Source: Bog-756 sp963701325
GTDB taxonomy: Bacteria; Actinomycetota; Acidimicrobiia; Acidimicrobiales; RAAP-2
DNA: 64,000 bases
Assembly: GCA_963701325.1 (NCBI GenBank)
Contig: OY969604.1
Span: forward strand, 3,410,001 to 3,474,000
Direction of reading: 5' to 3'
Shown one piece after another: positions 43,663 through 52,494 of this stretch. The translations under genes were made by a program, and so were the position numbers. Within the stretch, counting starts at the first letter, position 1. The number at the start of each line of letters is the position of its first letter. The notes beneath the pieces were generated by a model that was given only the letters and a program-made list of their open reading frames with translations, did not search any database and was not told the DNA's origin.

Positions 43663-44934
43663 ATGAGGAGTTTGGTGATCGCCGGTGAGTACCCGTGGCC
43701 GGTCAACAGCGGGTCGCGGATCCGGCTGGAGACGGTGCTGCGTGGGCTCGCCCGGTGCGGGGCGGCCGACCTCTGTTCGCTCGTCCCACAGAACCGCGAC
43801 GACCTCGATCTCCCTGGCGAGGTGCCCGGTCTCGACCGGGTGGCGGTGGTCCCCTACGACAACCGGCCGGACCGCGGCCTCAGCAGGATCGCCGCTCTGG
43901 GTCGAACCGCCACCCCGATCGAGCTCTCTCGGCGCGACCGTCCTCTGGTCACCCGCGCGTTGTTCCGGTTCGCCTCGGGGGGTTACGACCTCCTCTGGTA
44001 CTCCGGGGTCCGACCCTGGGCACTTCTGGGCGGATGGGACGTCGCTCCTCCCGGCGTGCCGGCGGTACTCGACGTGGACGATCTCGAGGACCGCAAGATC
44101 TCGGCCCGCCTGGCGGTGCCACGTGCACCGCTCGAGGGGGTCGGGGGACGCCTGCGCATCGGTGCGGCACGGGCCTTCTCCCGAGAGGAGGTCCGGCGGT
44201 GGACGCGGCTCCAGGCCCGGGCGTCTGCGAGTTGCGCTGCAACCGTGGTGTGCAGCGCGCTGGACGCCGAGCGGGCGGTAGCCGGCGGGCTGGTCCGGGT
44301 CGAGGTGGTGCCGAACGGCTATGAGAGGGTCGGACCCCCGCTCGGCAGGCAGGAGGTTGCCGTGCCGCCGACCCTGCTTCTCCAGGGCACCCTCCGCTAC
44401 CCGCCCAACGCGGACGCCGCCCGGTTCCTCGTCGACGAGGTGGCGCCGGAGCTACGCCGGTTGGTTCCGGACGTACGCTTCCGCCTGGTCGGCAGGAGCA
44501 CCCCGTCCCTCGAACACCTCGACGATCCTCCGTCGGTGTCGGTTGTCGGACGGGTTGCCGACATGGCCGACGAGCTGGCCAGCACCGATCTGGTGGTGGT
44601 GCCGGTCCGATTCGGCAGCGGGACCCGGCTCAAGATCCTCGAAGCCTTCGCCCACCGCATCCCGGTGGTCTCGACCACGCTCGGGGCCGAGGGGCTCGGG
44701 GTCGAGGACGGGGTGCATCTCCTCCTCGGCGACACGGCCGCCGAACTGGCGGCAGCCTGCGCGCGTCTCCTGGCCGACACGGGGCTGCGTGGGCAGGTGG
44801 TCGCCGCAGCGCAGGCCCTCTACGACGAGCGGTTCACCAGGGAGCTCGTGGAGGCAAGGGTGGCACAGGTGGCCCGACGGGTTGCGGCGGGCGGCACGGC
44901 GGACGGGACTGCGGAGACCGCTGGGCCGGGCTAG
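43663..44934 (+). CDS. GT4 glycosyltransferase
   Basis: A 423-residue GT-B enzyme. The N-terminal domain begins MRSLVIAGEYPWPVNSGSRI; the linker region has VEVVPNGYER; the C-terminal donor domain has LLLQGTLRYPPNADA, VSVVGRVADM and the sugar-nucleotide site GSGTRLKILEAFAHRIPVVS. It adds a sugar to a growing lipid-linked glycan at the inner membrane face. The ATG at 43663 is preferred; TACCAT near 43574 could be a -10 box. Confidence 0.88.
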   Translation: MRSLVIAGEYPWPVNSGSRIRLETVLRGLARCGAADLCSLVPQNRDDLDLPGEVPGLDRVAVVPYDNRPDRGLSRIAALGRTATPIELSRRDRPLVTRALFRFASGGYDLLWYSGVRPWALLGGWDVAPPGVPAVLDVDDLEDRKISARLAVPRAPLEGVGGRLRIGAARAFSREEVRRWTRLQARASASCAATVVCSALDAERAVAGGLVRVEVVPNGYERVGPPLGRQEVAVPPTLLLQGTLRYPPNADAARFLVDEVAPELRRLVPDVRFRLVGRSTPSLEHLDDPPSVSVVGRVADMADELASTDLVVVPVRFGSGTRLKILEAFAHRIPVVSTTLGAEGLGVEDGVHLLLGDTAAELAAACARLLADTGLRGQVVAAAQALYDERFTRELVEARVAQVARRVAAGGTADGTAETAGPG

Positions 44935-45048
44935 TGGTCGTGGTGGCGCCCCAGAGCACTCGGAGACGGGCTGGATCTGTGCCGCAGGTGCGGTTGGCGC
45001 CTGCTCCCACCAGGCGTGATCCACTTCCGGGGCGCTGACACGCTGGGC

Positions 45049-45054
45049 TACGAT
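45049..45054 (+). promoter_or_regulatory. Candidate -10 box of the ABC exporter genes
   Basis: TACGAT precedes a GTG at 45114 that has GAGAGGGG upstream. The -35 element is not clear. The 44935-45113 gap holds nothing else that I can identify. Confidence 0.3.
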
Positions 45055-45315
45055 GGTCCGCCAGGGACGTGCAGCGACTGGCCGGTTTGCTCGGCCAGAG
45101 AGGGGATTCATCAGTGACGGCTGAGCCTGCACCGGAGGACGCGGACGCGCCTGCTTCGGAGAGCCGCGGCCGACTCACGGGTCGGGGACGCTCGGACGAC
45201 GCAGTCGAACGATCCGAACGCCCTCTACGTCGCCGACCTCTCCAGCACACCGGACGAGCCACCCCGCGAGCTCCTCTACCATCACCGGACCACCCTCAAA
45301 GAGGGGGCACTGGCC

Positions 45316-46140
45316 GTGTGGGCGCACCGGGACATCGTCCTCACCCTGACCGAGCGCGACTTCCGCGTCCAGTACAAACAGGCCACCCTCGGGATCCTCT
45401 GGGCGGTCCTCAACCCGGTGGCGACGCTCATCGTCCTCATCATCGTCTTCTCGCGGGTGAAGGGCTACAACCCCCCCGGAGAGCCCTTCGCCCTCTACCT
45501 CTTCGTGGGCATCCTGTCGTGGACCTTCTTCGCGACCTCGCTCAACCAGGGGGGGAACTCGCTGCTCAGCAACAAGTCGCTGCTCTCCAAGACCCAGTTC
45601 CCCCGAGAGTGCTTCCCCATCGAGACGATGATGGTCAACGGCCTCAACATCGTGCTCTCGTGGATCCCGCTGGCGCTCCTGTTCCTCTGGTACGGGCAGC
45701 TGCCCAAACCGGCGACCGTGTGGGTGCCCCTGTGCATCGTGATCGAGATTCTCTTCACTGCCGGGGTGACCCTGGGCACCGCCAGCCTGATCGTCCAATT
45801 CCGCGACCTGAGCCAGATCATCCCGCTCGTTCTCTCGCTCGGGATCTTCCTCACACCGGTCATCTGGCCGATGAGCAAGATCCCCAGCGCGTACCATGTG
45901 ACCCAGGCCCATCTGGTCAACGGACAGGCGGTCGGTGGGCTGACCGTCAACCTGCAGGTCGTTTACGGCTTCTTCAATCCGCTCGGTCCGATCATCGACA
46001 CGATCCGCAAGACCATGCTGTTGGGGGGCAACCCCACCTTCGCCCCACTCATGGCCGCGGCCGTGGGGTCGGTCCTCTACTTCGTGTTCGGCTACATGAT
46101 CTTCAAGAAGTTCGAGGTGAGCTTTGCCGACATTGCCTGA
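45316..46140 (+). CDS. ABC-2 polysaccharide exporter permease (Wzm-like)
   Basis: A 274-residue permease from the GTG at 45316, with six hydrophobic helices. LTERDFRVQYKQATLGILWAVLNP is split across the usual N-terminal amphipathic region, and FLTPVIWPMSKIP sits before the last helices. It exports a lipid-linked polysaccharide with the ATPase that overlaps its end. Protein-like sequence in the same frame continues upstream (LYVADLSSTPDEPPRELLYHHR) to about 45203 without any start codon. A GTG with a good ribosome site at 45114 lies in another frame. The real N terminus is therefore probably longer and interrupted by a frameshift near 45180-45215. Confidence 0.88.
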   Translation: MWAHRDIVLTLTERDFRVQYKQATLGILWAVLNPVATLIVLIIVFSRVKGYNPPGEPFALYLFVGILSWTFFATSLNQGGNSLLSNKSLLSKTQFPRECFPIETMMVNGLNIVLSWIPLALLFLWYGQLPKPATVWVPLCIVIEILFTAGVTLGTASLIVQFRDLSQIIPLVLSLGIFLTPVIWPMSKIPSAYHVTQAHLVNGQAVGGLTVNLQVVYGFFNPLGPIIDTIRKTMLLGGNPTFAPLMAAAVGSVLYFVFGYMIFKKFEVSFADIA

Positions 46141-47320
46141 CGGCTCCATCCGCGTCGAGCACGTCTGGAAGAAGTTCCTGGCGGACCGCGTGCAGCCACA
46201 GATGACCGAGCACCTGGTCCAGTTGCGACGCCGGATCAAGGAAGGCCGGCAGGAGAAGCAGTGGCGCTGGGTGCTCAAGGACATCAACTTCACGGTCGAG
46301 CCCGGGGGGAGCCTGGCCCTCATCGGGATCAACGGCTCGGGCAAGACCACCATGCTCAAGATCCTGAGCCGGGTGACCTACCAGACCGCCGGGGTGTGCG
46401 ACGTGCGCGGGCGCATCGGCGCCCTCCTCAGCGTGACCAGTGGGCTCCATCCCGAGCTGAGCGGGCGTGAGAACGTCTTCCTCTACGGGACCGTGCTCGG
46501 GATGGGCCGGGAAAAGATCCGGAAGGAATTCGACGACATCGTCGAGTTCGCCGGCGTCGGTGACGCCATCGACCGTGCGGTCAAGTTCTACTCGTCGGGG
46601 ATGCAGGTGCGCCTCGGCTTCGCCATCGCCGCGTTCCTCGAACCGGACATCCTCCTCGTCGACGAGGTCCTGTCGGTCGGGGACGCCAACTTCCAGCAGA
46701 AGTGCCTCAACCGGATCGGTGAGATCGTGCAGCGCGGCACCACCCTGCTGTACGTCTCCCATGACCTCGCCTCGGTCGAGGCATCCTGCGATCGGGCGGT
46801 CTGGTTGGCCAACGCGGAAGTCAGGGCCGCGGGGCCGACCAAGGAGGTGCTGGCCCTCTACCGGGCGTCGCTCAAGGAGAACGCGGCGTCCATCACCGGC
46901 AACCAGGGGATGGTCGACGTATTGAAGGTGGAGGTCCAGGCGGCGGACGGGGGAGCCCTCCGATCGGGGGAGCCGGTGGACGTCTGCGTCACCCTGCGCT
47001 CGCCCGAGGCGGCCCAGGCCGACTTCTACGTGGGCATCTCGCAGGGGACCGCCTTCCCGATGTTCCTCGTCGAGTACAACGGGTCGATGCCCCGGGGGGA
47101 CTTCGAGCTGCGCTGCCGCCTCCGGTACCTCCCGCTTCCGAGGGGACAGTACGCGGTCTGGGCAGCAATCACCGGCTACCCGAGAGGCAAACGGGACCCG
47201 TTCCTCCCCTGGCAACCGGTAGTGACCTTCGACGCATTCGGTCCGGACCGGGTCAAGACGCCCCAAGGGGTCATGGGGCTCTCGCCGATCTACGTGGGCG
47301 CCGACTGGTCGATCGAGTGA
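46124..47320 (+). CDS. Polysaccharide ABC exporter ATPase (Wzt-like)
   Basis: A 398-residue ATPase. Walker A is GINGSGKTT near 69, the signature is YSSGMQVRLGF near 156, Walker B is DILLVDEVLSVGD near 176, and VSHD follows. Residues from about 250 form a C-terminal beta-sandwich like the Wzt carbohydrate-binding domain (DVLKVEVQAADGG, VCVTLRSPEAAQADFYVGIS), which recognises the finished glycan. The TTG at 46124 overlaps the permease stop by 17 bases; TTG at 46133 is an alternative. Confidence 0.92.
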   Translation: MPTLPDGSIRVEHVWKKFLADRVQPQMTEHLVQLRRRIKEGRQEKQWRWVLKDINFTVEPGGSLALIGINGSGKTTMLKILSRVTYQTAGVCDVRGRIGALLSVTSGLHPELSGRENVFLYGTVLGMGREKIRKEFDDIVEFAGVGDAIDRAVKFYSSGMQVRLGFAIAAFLEPDILLVDEVLSVGDANFQQKCLNRIGEIVQRGTTLLYVSHDLASVEASCDRAVWLANAEVRAAGPTKEVLALYRASLKENAASITGNQGMVDVLKVEVQAADGGALRSGEPVDVCVTLRSPEAAQADFYVGISQGTAFPMFLVEYNGSMPRGDFELRCRLRYLPLPRGQYAVWAAITGYPRGKRDPFLPWQPVVTFDAFGPDRVKTPQGVMGLSPIYVGADWSIE

Positions 47321-47349
47321 GCAGACCGGCTCTGCCATCGCCCTCGAGC

Positions 47350-48186
47350 TCAGGGGAAGAACACCCGCTCGGCGAGTGAGCCCTCGAGCCGCCCGAGCCT
47401 GACCGCCGCGCTCCGGGCCCAGGTCGCCCGGCGCGCGGGACGGAGCAAGGTCGGGAGGGCGACGACGACCCACGCCCACGCCCGGAGAGCGCCCGTGAGG
47501 TCACGCCGCGCACCCTCGGACCGGTACCGGCGGAAGAGCACCGGTCCGCAGCGCCCGTAGGTGCGTGCGTGGCGAAAGACCTGGTCGAACTGCGTCAGTT
47601 CGCGCTTGGCCACCACCGCAGAGGGGGCTTCCGCGAACCGGAACCCGGCCAGCTGGAGCCGCCAGGAGAGGTCGATGTCCTCCCCGGTCGCGAGCTCCTC
47701 GGCGAAGCCTCCGACCGCGTCGAAGGCACGGCGCCGTACGGCCAGGTTCGCCCCGAGGGCGGCCGGGAGGAAGCCGAGCTGCCGGGTGGAGGCGGCCTGG
47801 GCCGGTGCCGGCCGCCCGCCGTTGAGCGACCAGAAGTCGAAGTAGCCGGCGACAGCGTCGGCGCCCGCGAGGGCGGCCGCGCACGCCGCGAGCCAGCCGG
47901 GCTGCACCACGTCGTCGGCGTCGCAGAAGGCCAGCATCTCCCCCGAGGCGGCCCTCGCCCCTGCGTTGCGAGCCGCGGACGGGCCGCGACGTTCCGAGGC
48001 GTCCACGACGTGGAATCCGGGATGCTCGTCGGCCCACCGGCGGGCCAGCTCGGCGCTCCCGTCGCTCGACCCGTTGTCGGCGACGACCACCTCCCACGGG
48101 TCGGGGCACTGCTGGGAGGCGAGGGCGGCGAGCTGTTCCGCGAGCCAGAGACCGCCGTCGCGGACCGGGACGATGACACTGATCAT
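47350..48186 (-). CDS. GT2 glycosyltransferase
   Basis: A 278-residue GT-A enzyme: ISVIVPVRDGG at the start, VVVADNGSSDGS, GPSAARNAGARAASGEMLAFCDADD with the DxD-type metal site, and GEDIDLSWRLQLAG as the acceptor-site ED motif. The last 50 residues hold a hydrophobic helix (AWAWVVVALPTLLRP). It converges on the ABC ATPase gene. The ATG at 48186 starts directly at the first strand. Confidence 0.88.
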   Translation of the reverse strand: MISVIVPVRDGGLWLAEQLAALASQQCPDPWEVVVADNGSSDGSAELARRWADEHPGFHVVDASERRGPSAARNAGARAASGEMLAFCDADDVVQPGWLAACAAALAGADAVAGYFDFWSLNGGRPAPAQAASTRQLGFLPAALGANLAVRRRAFDAVGGFAEELATGEDIDLSWRLQLAGFRFAEAPSAVVAKRELTQFDQVFRHARTYGRCGPVLFRRYRSEGARRDLTGALRAWAWVVVALPTLLRPARRATWARSAAVRLGRLEGSLAERVFFP

Positions 48187-48378
48187 CGCGGCTTGCGGCT
48201 CACGCGGGACGTCGCGCGTGCAAATGCTTCGGTCGCTCGCGAGCCGGTTCCGGCACTGTGCACTCCCTACTCTGTCCGGTCCACCCCGTCCGTCCCACCG
48301 AGGGTGCACACGGCCGAAGGCTGCGCAGCAGGCGGGAGCCGGTACGGCGCGTTGCTAGCCTACTGCCGTGACTGGACC

Positions 48379-49329
48379 ATGACCAGCTCAGCGGGCCGGT
48401 CGCCCGACGGTGTGGTGGCCGTCGTGCTCACCCACATGCGGCCGCGGCTGGCCGGCGACGTCGTCCGCTCGCTCCTCGACATCGAGGGGCTCCCTCCGGA
48501 CCGGGTGGTGGTTGTCGTCAATGGCGACGGCGGCCTCGACGATCCCGACCTCGAGGCGCGGGTGCGCACGGTGCGCCTGCCCCGGAACCTCGGCCCGGCT
48601 GGCGGGTTCCGGGTCGGCATGGAGGAGGCGTTTGCCGATCCCGCGACCGCATGGGCCTACCTCTGCGAGGACGACGTGGGGCTGTTCTCCCTTCCCAGCC
48701 CGCGGATCGCCGACCTGGTCGACCGCGTGGACCGGATCGCGCCCAGCCGGCCATCTGTGGGCGCGGTCGTGGCCTACGGCCGTCGGTTCGTGGGTCGGGG
48801 CGCCCACACCGAGAACGTCGTCCCGGCTGAAGGAACCGCCGGGACGTTCACCCCGGTGGACGTGGCAAGCTGGGGGGCGACCCTGGTGGCGCGGCGGGTG
48901 CACGACGCCGGGGTGCTTCCCGACGACGAGTGGTTCTTCGGGCTCGAGGACTTCGATTTCTTCTGCCGGGTACGGGAGTCCGGTTTCGGTGTCCTGATGG
49001 ACGACCGGGCAGCGCGAGCGGTTTCCGGTGAGCAGACCTCGGTGGGGAGAGACTCGGCCTTCGTTGCAGCTCGCCCCAACGACGCCGACGAGCCCTGGCG
49101 CGCCTATTACCACGCCCGCAACTCGGTGGCGCTGGCCCGCCGGCACGGCCGGCCCTCGTGGTACGCCTGGCATCTCGTCTACTCGGCCCGCCACCTACAG
49201 CGGGCACACAGCCGACACGAGCGGTCGGCGATCGTGCACGGCCTCTGGGACGGGGCACGAGGCCGGCTCGGGCAGCACCCCGACTACGTGCGCCGGGTGG
49301 GGGAGTACGGACCCTCAGGTGATCGGTGA
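48379..49329 (+). CDS. GT2 glycosyltransferase (GlfT/WbbL-like)
   Basis: A 316-residue GT-A enzyme: VVAVVLTHMRP, VVVVNGDGG, LPRNLGPAGGFRVGME, CEDDVGLF as the DxD-type site, SWGATLVARRVHDAGVLP, FGLEDFDFFCRVRESG and YYHARNSV, all typical of the galactofuranosyl/rhamnosyl-transferase branch. TAGCCT at 48356-48361 is a candidate -10. The final 15 bases overlap the convergent sulfotransferase gene. Confidence 0.88.
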   Translation: MTSSAGRSPDGVVAVVLTHMRPRLAGDVVRSLLDIEGLPPDRVVVVVNGDGGLDDPDLEARVRTVRLPRNLGPAGGFRVGMEEAFADPATAWAYLCEDDVGLFSLPSPRIADLVDRVDRIAPSRPSVGAVVAYGRRFVGRGAHTENVVPAEGTAGTFTPVDVASWGATLVARRVHDAGVLPDDEWFFGLEDFDFFCRVRESGFGVLMDDRAARAVSGEQTSVGRDSAFVAARPNDADEPWRAYYHARNSVALARRHGRPSWYAWHLVYSARHLQRAHSRHERSAIVHGLWDGARGRLGQHPDYVRRVGEYGPSGDR

Positions 49330-50185
49330 CTTGCCGGCCAGGTGGGTGAAGTGCGGCCACAGGGTGAGGTCGATGCCGGGCTCCGCTCCGGCGAGGCGCA
49401 GGACGTCCTCTTCGTAGATCGCGGCCAAACGGCGGTCGACATCCTCGGTGCCTCCCGTCCCCTCGAGGTGCTCCCTCTCTGAGCCGGCCGCGGGAGGAGG
49501 TGCGGTCTCGGGCAGTCCGAGGAACGCGAACGTGGCGCGGCAGCATGGCCGCCGGATCCGCCACGCACTGTTCGTACTGGAGGATGAGGAGCTGGTCCCG
49601 GTCGAAGTGGCGGAGCCAGACGTCGAGTGCGGCGGCGTAGAAACCGCGCTGCACGGCGTCGCTGACCAACTCGTTGTCGATCCGCGCGCCGGTTCGATCC
49701 GCATGGGCCAACCCGGAGTGGAACCTGCTCACCGGATCGCGGAGGAGGAGCAGCAGGCGGGTGTCGGGCGCCGCGCGCCGGAGCAGCGCTGGGACCCACG
49801 GGGCAGAGAAGTAATCGGGCGTCCATTCGCCGGAGCGCATGCCCGAAGGGCGCGGGAACCAGCCCCGATACCGCGCGATCTCTGAGTCGTCGAACTCGTG
49901 CGATGCGAACCGGTCGAAGAAGTGCCGCTCCTTGTGGATCCCGTGCCGTGTCGACACGTCGGGGTGGGTCGCGATGAGGTCGTACCACCAGGTCGTCCCG
50001 CACTTCTGGGCCCCGATGCCCACGAAGTCGGGCGGTCCGGGATGCTCGCCGGGGAGCAGCGGAGGAGGGGTGAAGTCGAACTTGGCCTCCCACGGGGCGT
50101 AGCGGCCCAATCCGTGGAGGACCTGGCGCCGAATCCCGGGTGGGAGGAGGAGGAACGCCCCTCTCCCTTTGGATGCAACGGTCAC
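49315..50185 (-). CDS. Sulfotransferase, frameshifted near 49540
   Basis: About 289 residues when both frames are joined. FVGIGAQKCGTTWWYDLIATHP is, in its two halves, the PAPS 5'-phosphosulfate loop; KERHFFDR, GEWTPDYF and LLLLLRDPVSRFHSGLAHA (3'-phosphate loop) follow. After QYEQCVADPAAMLPR the family C terminus (ATFAFLGLPETAPP through HFTHLAGKSPIT) continues in another frame, so one extra base lies at about 49534-49546. If intact it would sulfate a glycan or lipid with PAPS. The GTG at 50185 is the most likely start. Confidence 0.8.
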
Positions 50186-50437
50186 CCTCTGCCCCCGGCC
50201 ATCACCGCCGCAGGATGCCACAGGCGCCACCTCCTCACAAGCTCCGACCGGCTCGCCGGCGGGCACCGCAACACCATCGCTTGACGCAGCCGGGCCCGAC
50301 GCCCATGATCTGCGGATGATCCGGTCAGGGGCGCGTCGATCGACCCACAGCGCTCGCCGGGACCGTGGCGGGCCGACTCGGCCCCACCGACCCTGAGCGG
50401 TGTCCTGGTGTGATGCCGGTCGGCCGGTCGCCCGAGC

Positions 50438-51586
50438 ATGACCGGGCCCGTGCTGCCGATGGGGGCGACCAGGGGCCGGTCCGTCCCGGAGTCGCCTGCG
50501 GTGTCGGTGTGTGTGCTGGTACTCGCGGACGTCGGGCGCATCGACGCCTGTTTGGACTCCGTCAAGACTGCGACGGTGCTCCCTGTGGAGACGGTGGTGG
50601 TGGCCAACGGTACGCCGCCGACCCTGCTCGCCGGCCTCGCGGCACGCGACGACATCGTGCTGGTTCGGAGCCCGGCCAATCTCGGCTTTTCCGGCGGGAA
50701 CAACCTTGCCGCGCGGTGCTCGCGGGGAACGCACCTGGTCTTCCTCAACGACGACAGCATCCTCGCCCCGCAGGCCATCGACCACCTGGTGGCGCGGGCG
50801 GAGTCCGACCCCGCGGTCGGAGCGGTGGGATGCAGGATCCTCTCGACCGACGGTTCCCTCCAGGAGGCGGGCGCGGTGCTCTGGCAGGACGGAACAGCTG
50901 CCCTGGTCGGGCGCGGCGAGCCGGGTGCGGCCGGACGGTACACCGATCCACGGGATGTCGACTACTGCTCGGCCAACGGGTTCCTCGTCGCGCGGGCGGC
51001 GTGGGACCTGGTCGGCGGGTTCGACCTGGGCTACCACCCTGCGTACTACGAGGACGTCGATCTCTGTCTGTCCCTTCGTGAGCATGGGTTCCGCGTTGTG
51101 TACGAGCCGTCGGCACGGCTCACCCATACTGAGAGCAGCAGCACGACCGCGCCCTACAAGGCATTCCTGTTGGAGCGCCACCGGCGGCGTCTGCTGACCA
51201 GATGGTCGACGGTGCTGGCCGGGCTCGAGCCCGAGCCGCTGGCCGACCGGGCCGCCGCCATCGCGCGGGCGGTGGCCCGTCCCCCGGCAGGCACCCGGGC
51301 GGTCCCCCCTGGGACCACGACCGACGGGGGTGCCCGTATGAGCAGCCGGGACCCGGCCGGTCTCCCCTCCGATCTGACCGGGTTGGCGCTCGAGAGTGCC
51401 CTGGCCGAACTCGCGGTGCGGTCCGAGTACATCGCAGAGCTCGAGGGGGCTGTCGACCGCCTCGGTTCCGACCTCGACCGGCACACCAGGCTCCGGCGGA
51501 GCCTCCGGCACGCGGAGACCACGCTGGCCAACCTGCTGCCGGTCCGGGTGAAGGAAGGGTTGCGGGGGTGGCTCCCCGATCGCTAG
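50438..51586 (+). CDS. GT2 glycosyltransferase with C-terminal coiled segment
   Basis: A 382-residue protein. The GT-A domain (about 20-260) has VSVCVLVLADVGRI, VVVANGTPP, ANLGFSGGNNLAAR, VFLNDDSIL with the metal-binding acidic residues, YCSANGFLVARAAW and YYEDVDLCLSLREHG. Residues 300-382 are charged and heptad-like (LALESALAELAVRSEYIAEL), probably a short coiled coil. It resembles rhamnosyltransferases of polysaccharide loci. The ATG at 50438 is used. Confidence 0.87.
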   Translation: MTGPVLPMGATRGRSVPESPAVSVCVLVLADVGRIDACLDSVKTATVLPVETVVVANGTPPTLLAGLAARDDIVLVRSPANLGFSGGNNLAARCSRGTHLVFLNDDSILAPQAIDHLVARAESDPAVGAVGCRILSTDGSLQEAGAVLWQDGTAALVGRGEPGAAGRYTDPRDVDYCSANGFLVARAAWDLVGGFDLGYHPAYYEDVDLCLSLREHGFRVVYEPSARLTHTESSSTTAPYKAFLLERHRRRLLTRWSTVLAGLEPEPLADRAAAIARAVARPPAGTRAVPPGTTTDGGARMSSRDPAGLPSDLTGLALESALAELAVRSEYIAELEGAVDRLGSDLDRHTRLRRSLRHAETTLANLLPVRVKEGLRGWLPDR

Positions 51587-51613
51587 TGGTCCCGGGTCGG
51601 AGGTGCCGTCCTC

Positions 51614-52417
51614 TCAGGTGAAGTCCGAGCCACCATCCACGTTGATGTTTGCGCCGGTCATGTAGGTATTGCGGGCGGACGCTGCAAAGGCGATGACCGG
51701 GCCGATCTCGGAGGGGTCCGCGGCCCGGTCCAGGAACACGGCGTGGCCGAATCCCTGCTTGATGAAGCGCATGATGTCGTGCAGGTCGTTCTCGTCGACG
51801 TCAGGCAGCTGGGAAAGCGCAGCCTTGAAGGTCTCGGATGCAAAGGTGCCGGGGCTGACCGTGTTGACCAGGATGCCTTCTGGCGCCAGCGATTGGGACA
51901 GGTTCTTCGTGATGCTGGTCAGGGCCGATTTGGCGGCGGTATACGCAACGAGTGGTGCCGATTGGTGCTTCGTCGACATCGCCGAGACGTTCACGATACG
52001 GGCCCACTCGGCCGCTCGTAGGAGCGGCAGTGCCGCACGAATGGTGCGCACGGCTGCCATGGCGAGCCCGTCGAAGACGTCGTGCCACTCCTCGTCGGCA
52101 TACGTCTCGAAGGTCTTCAGGCCCAGTCGCATCGGACCCGCGGCATTCACGAGCGCGTTGAGGTGACCCCATCGATCGCCGATCTGCGCGATGGCAGCGT
52201 TCACCGAGCTCGTGTCGAACAGATCTGTGGCGATGCCGATCGCATCCGGAGAGCCGAGTTCGGTCAGCACGGCAGCCGTCGTCCGGAGTGCATCCGGTGA
52301 TCGCGCCAACACGGCAACCCGGGCACCGTCCTCGGCGAAACAGCGCGCGGCGGCGTGTCCCATGCCGGAGGTTCCACCGGCGACAACCACCGTTGCGTCC
52401 CTGAGTCCGAGATCCAT
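51614..52417 (-). CDS. Short-chain dehydrogenase/reductase
   Basis: A 267-residue SDR with VVAGGTSGMGHAAAR near residue 10, NAAGPM, SAMSTKHQ with the catalytic Ser, YTAAKSALTS with Tyr and Lys, and VDGGSDFT at the C terminus. It is the last gene of a minus-strand group sulfotransferase - DUF1214 - SDR; 77 bases separate it from the DUF1214 gene. Substrate unknown. Confidence 0.87.
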   Translation of the reverse strand: MDLGLRDATVVVAGGTSGMGHAAARCFAEDGARVAVLARSPDALRTTAAVLTELGSPDAIGIATDLFDTSSVNAAIAQIGDRWGHLNALVNAAGPMRLGLKTFETYADEEWHDVFDGLAMAAVRTIRAALPLLRAAEWARIVNVSAMSTKHQSAPLVAYTAAKSALTSITKNLSQSLAPEGILVNTVSPGTFASETFKAALSQLPDVDENDLHDIMRFIKQGFGHAVFLDRAADPSEIGPVIAFAASARNTYMTGANINVDGGSDFT

Positions 52418-52494
52418 CGTCTGGTGCGCTCCTGTTCGGCGGGGATTGCGGTCGGAAGGGACAGTGTACGGCGTGCGGCCGCAGAGACTCGGGC

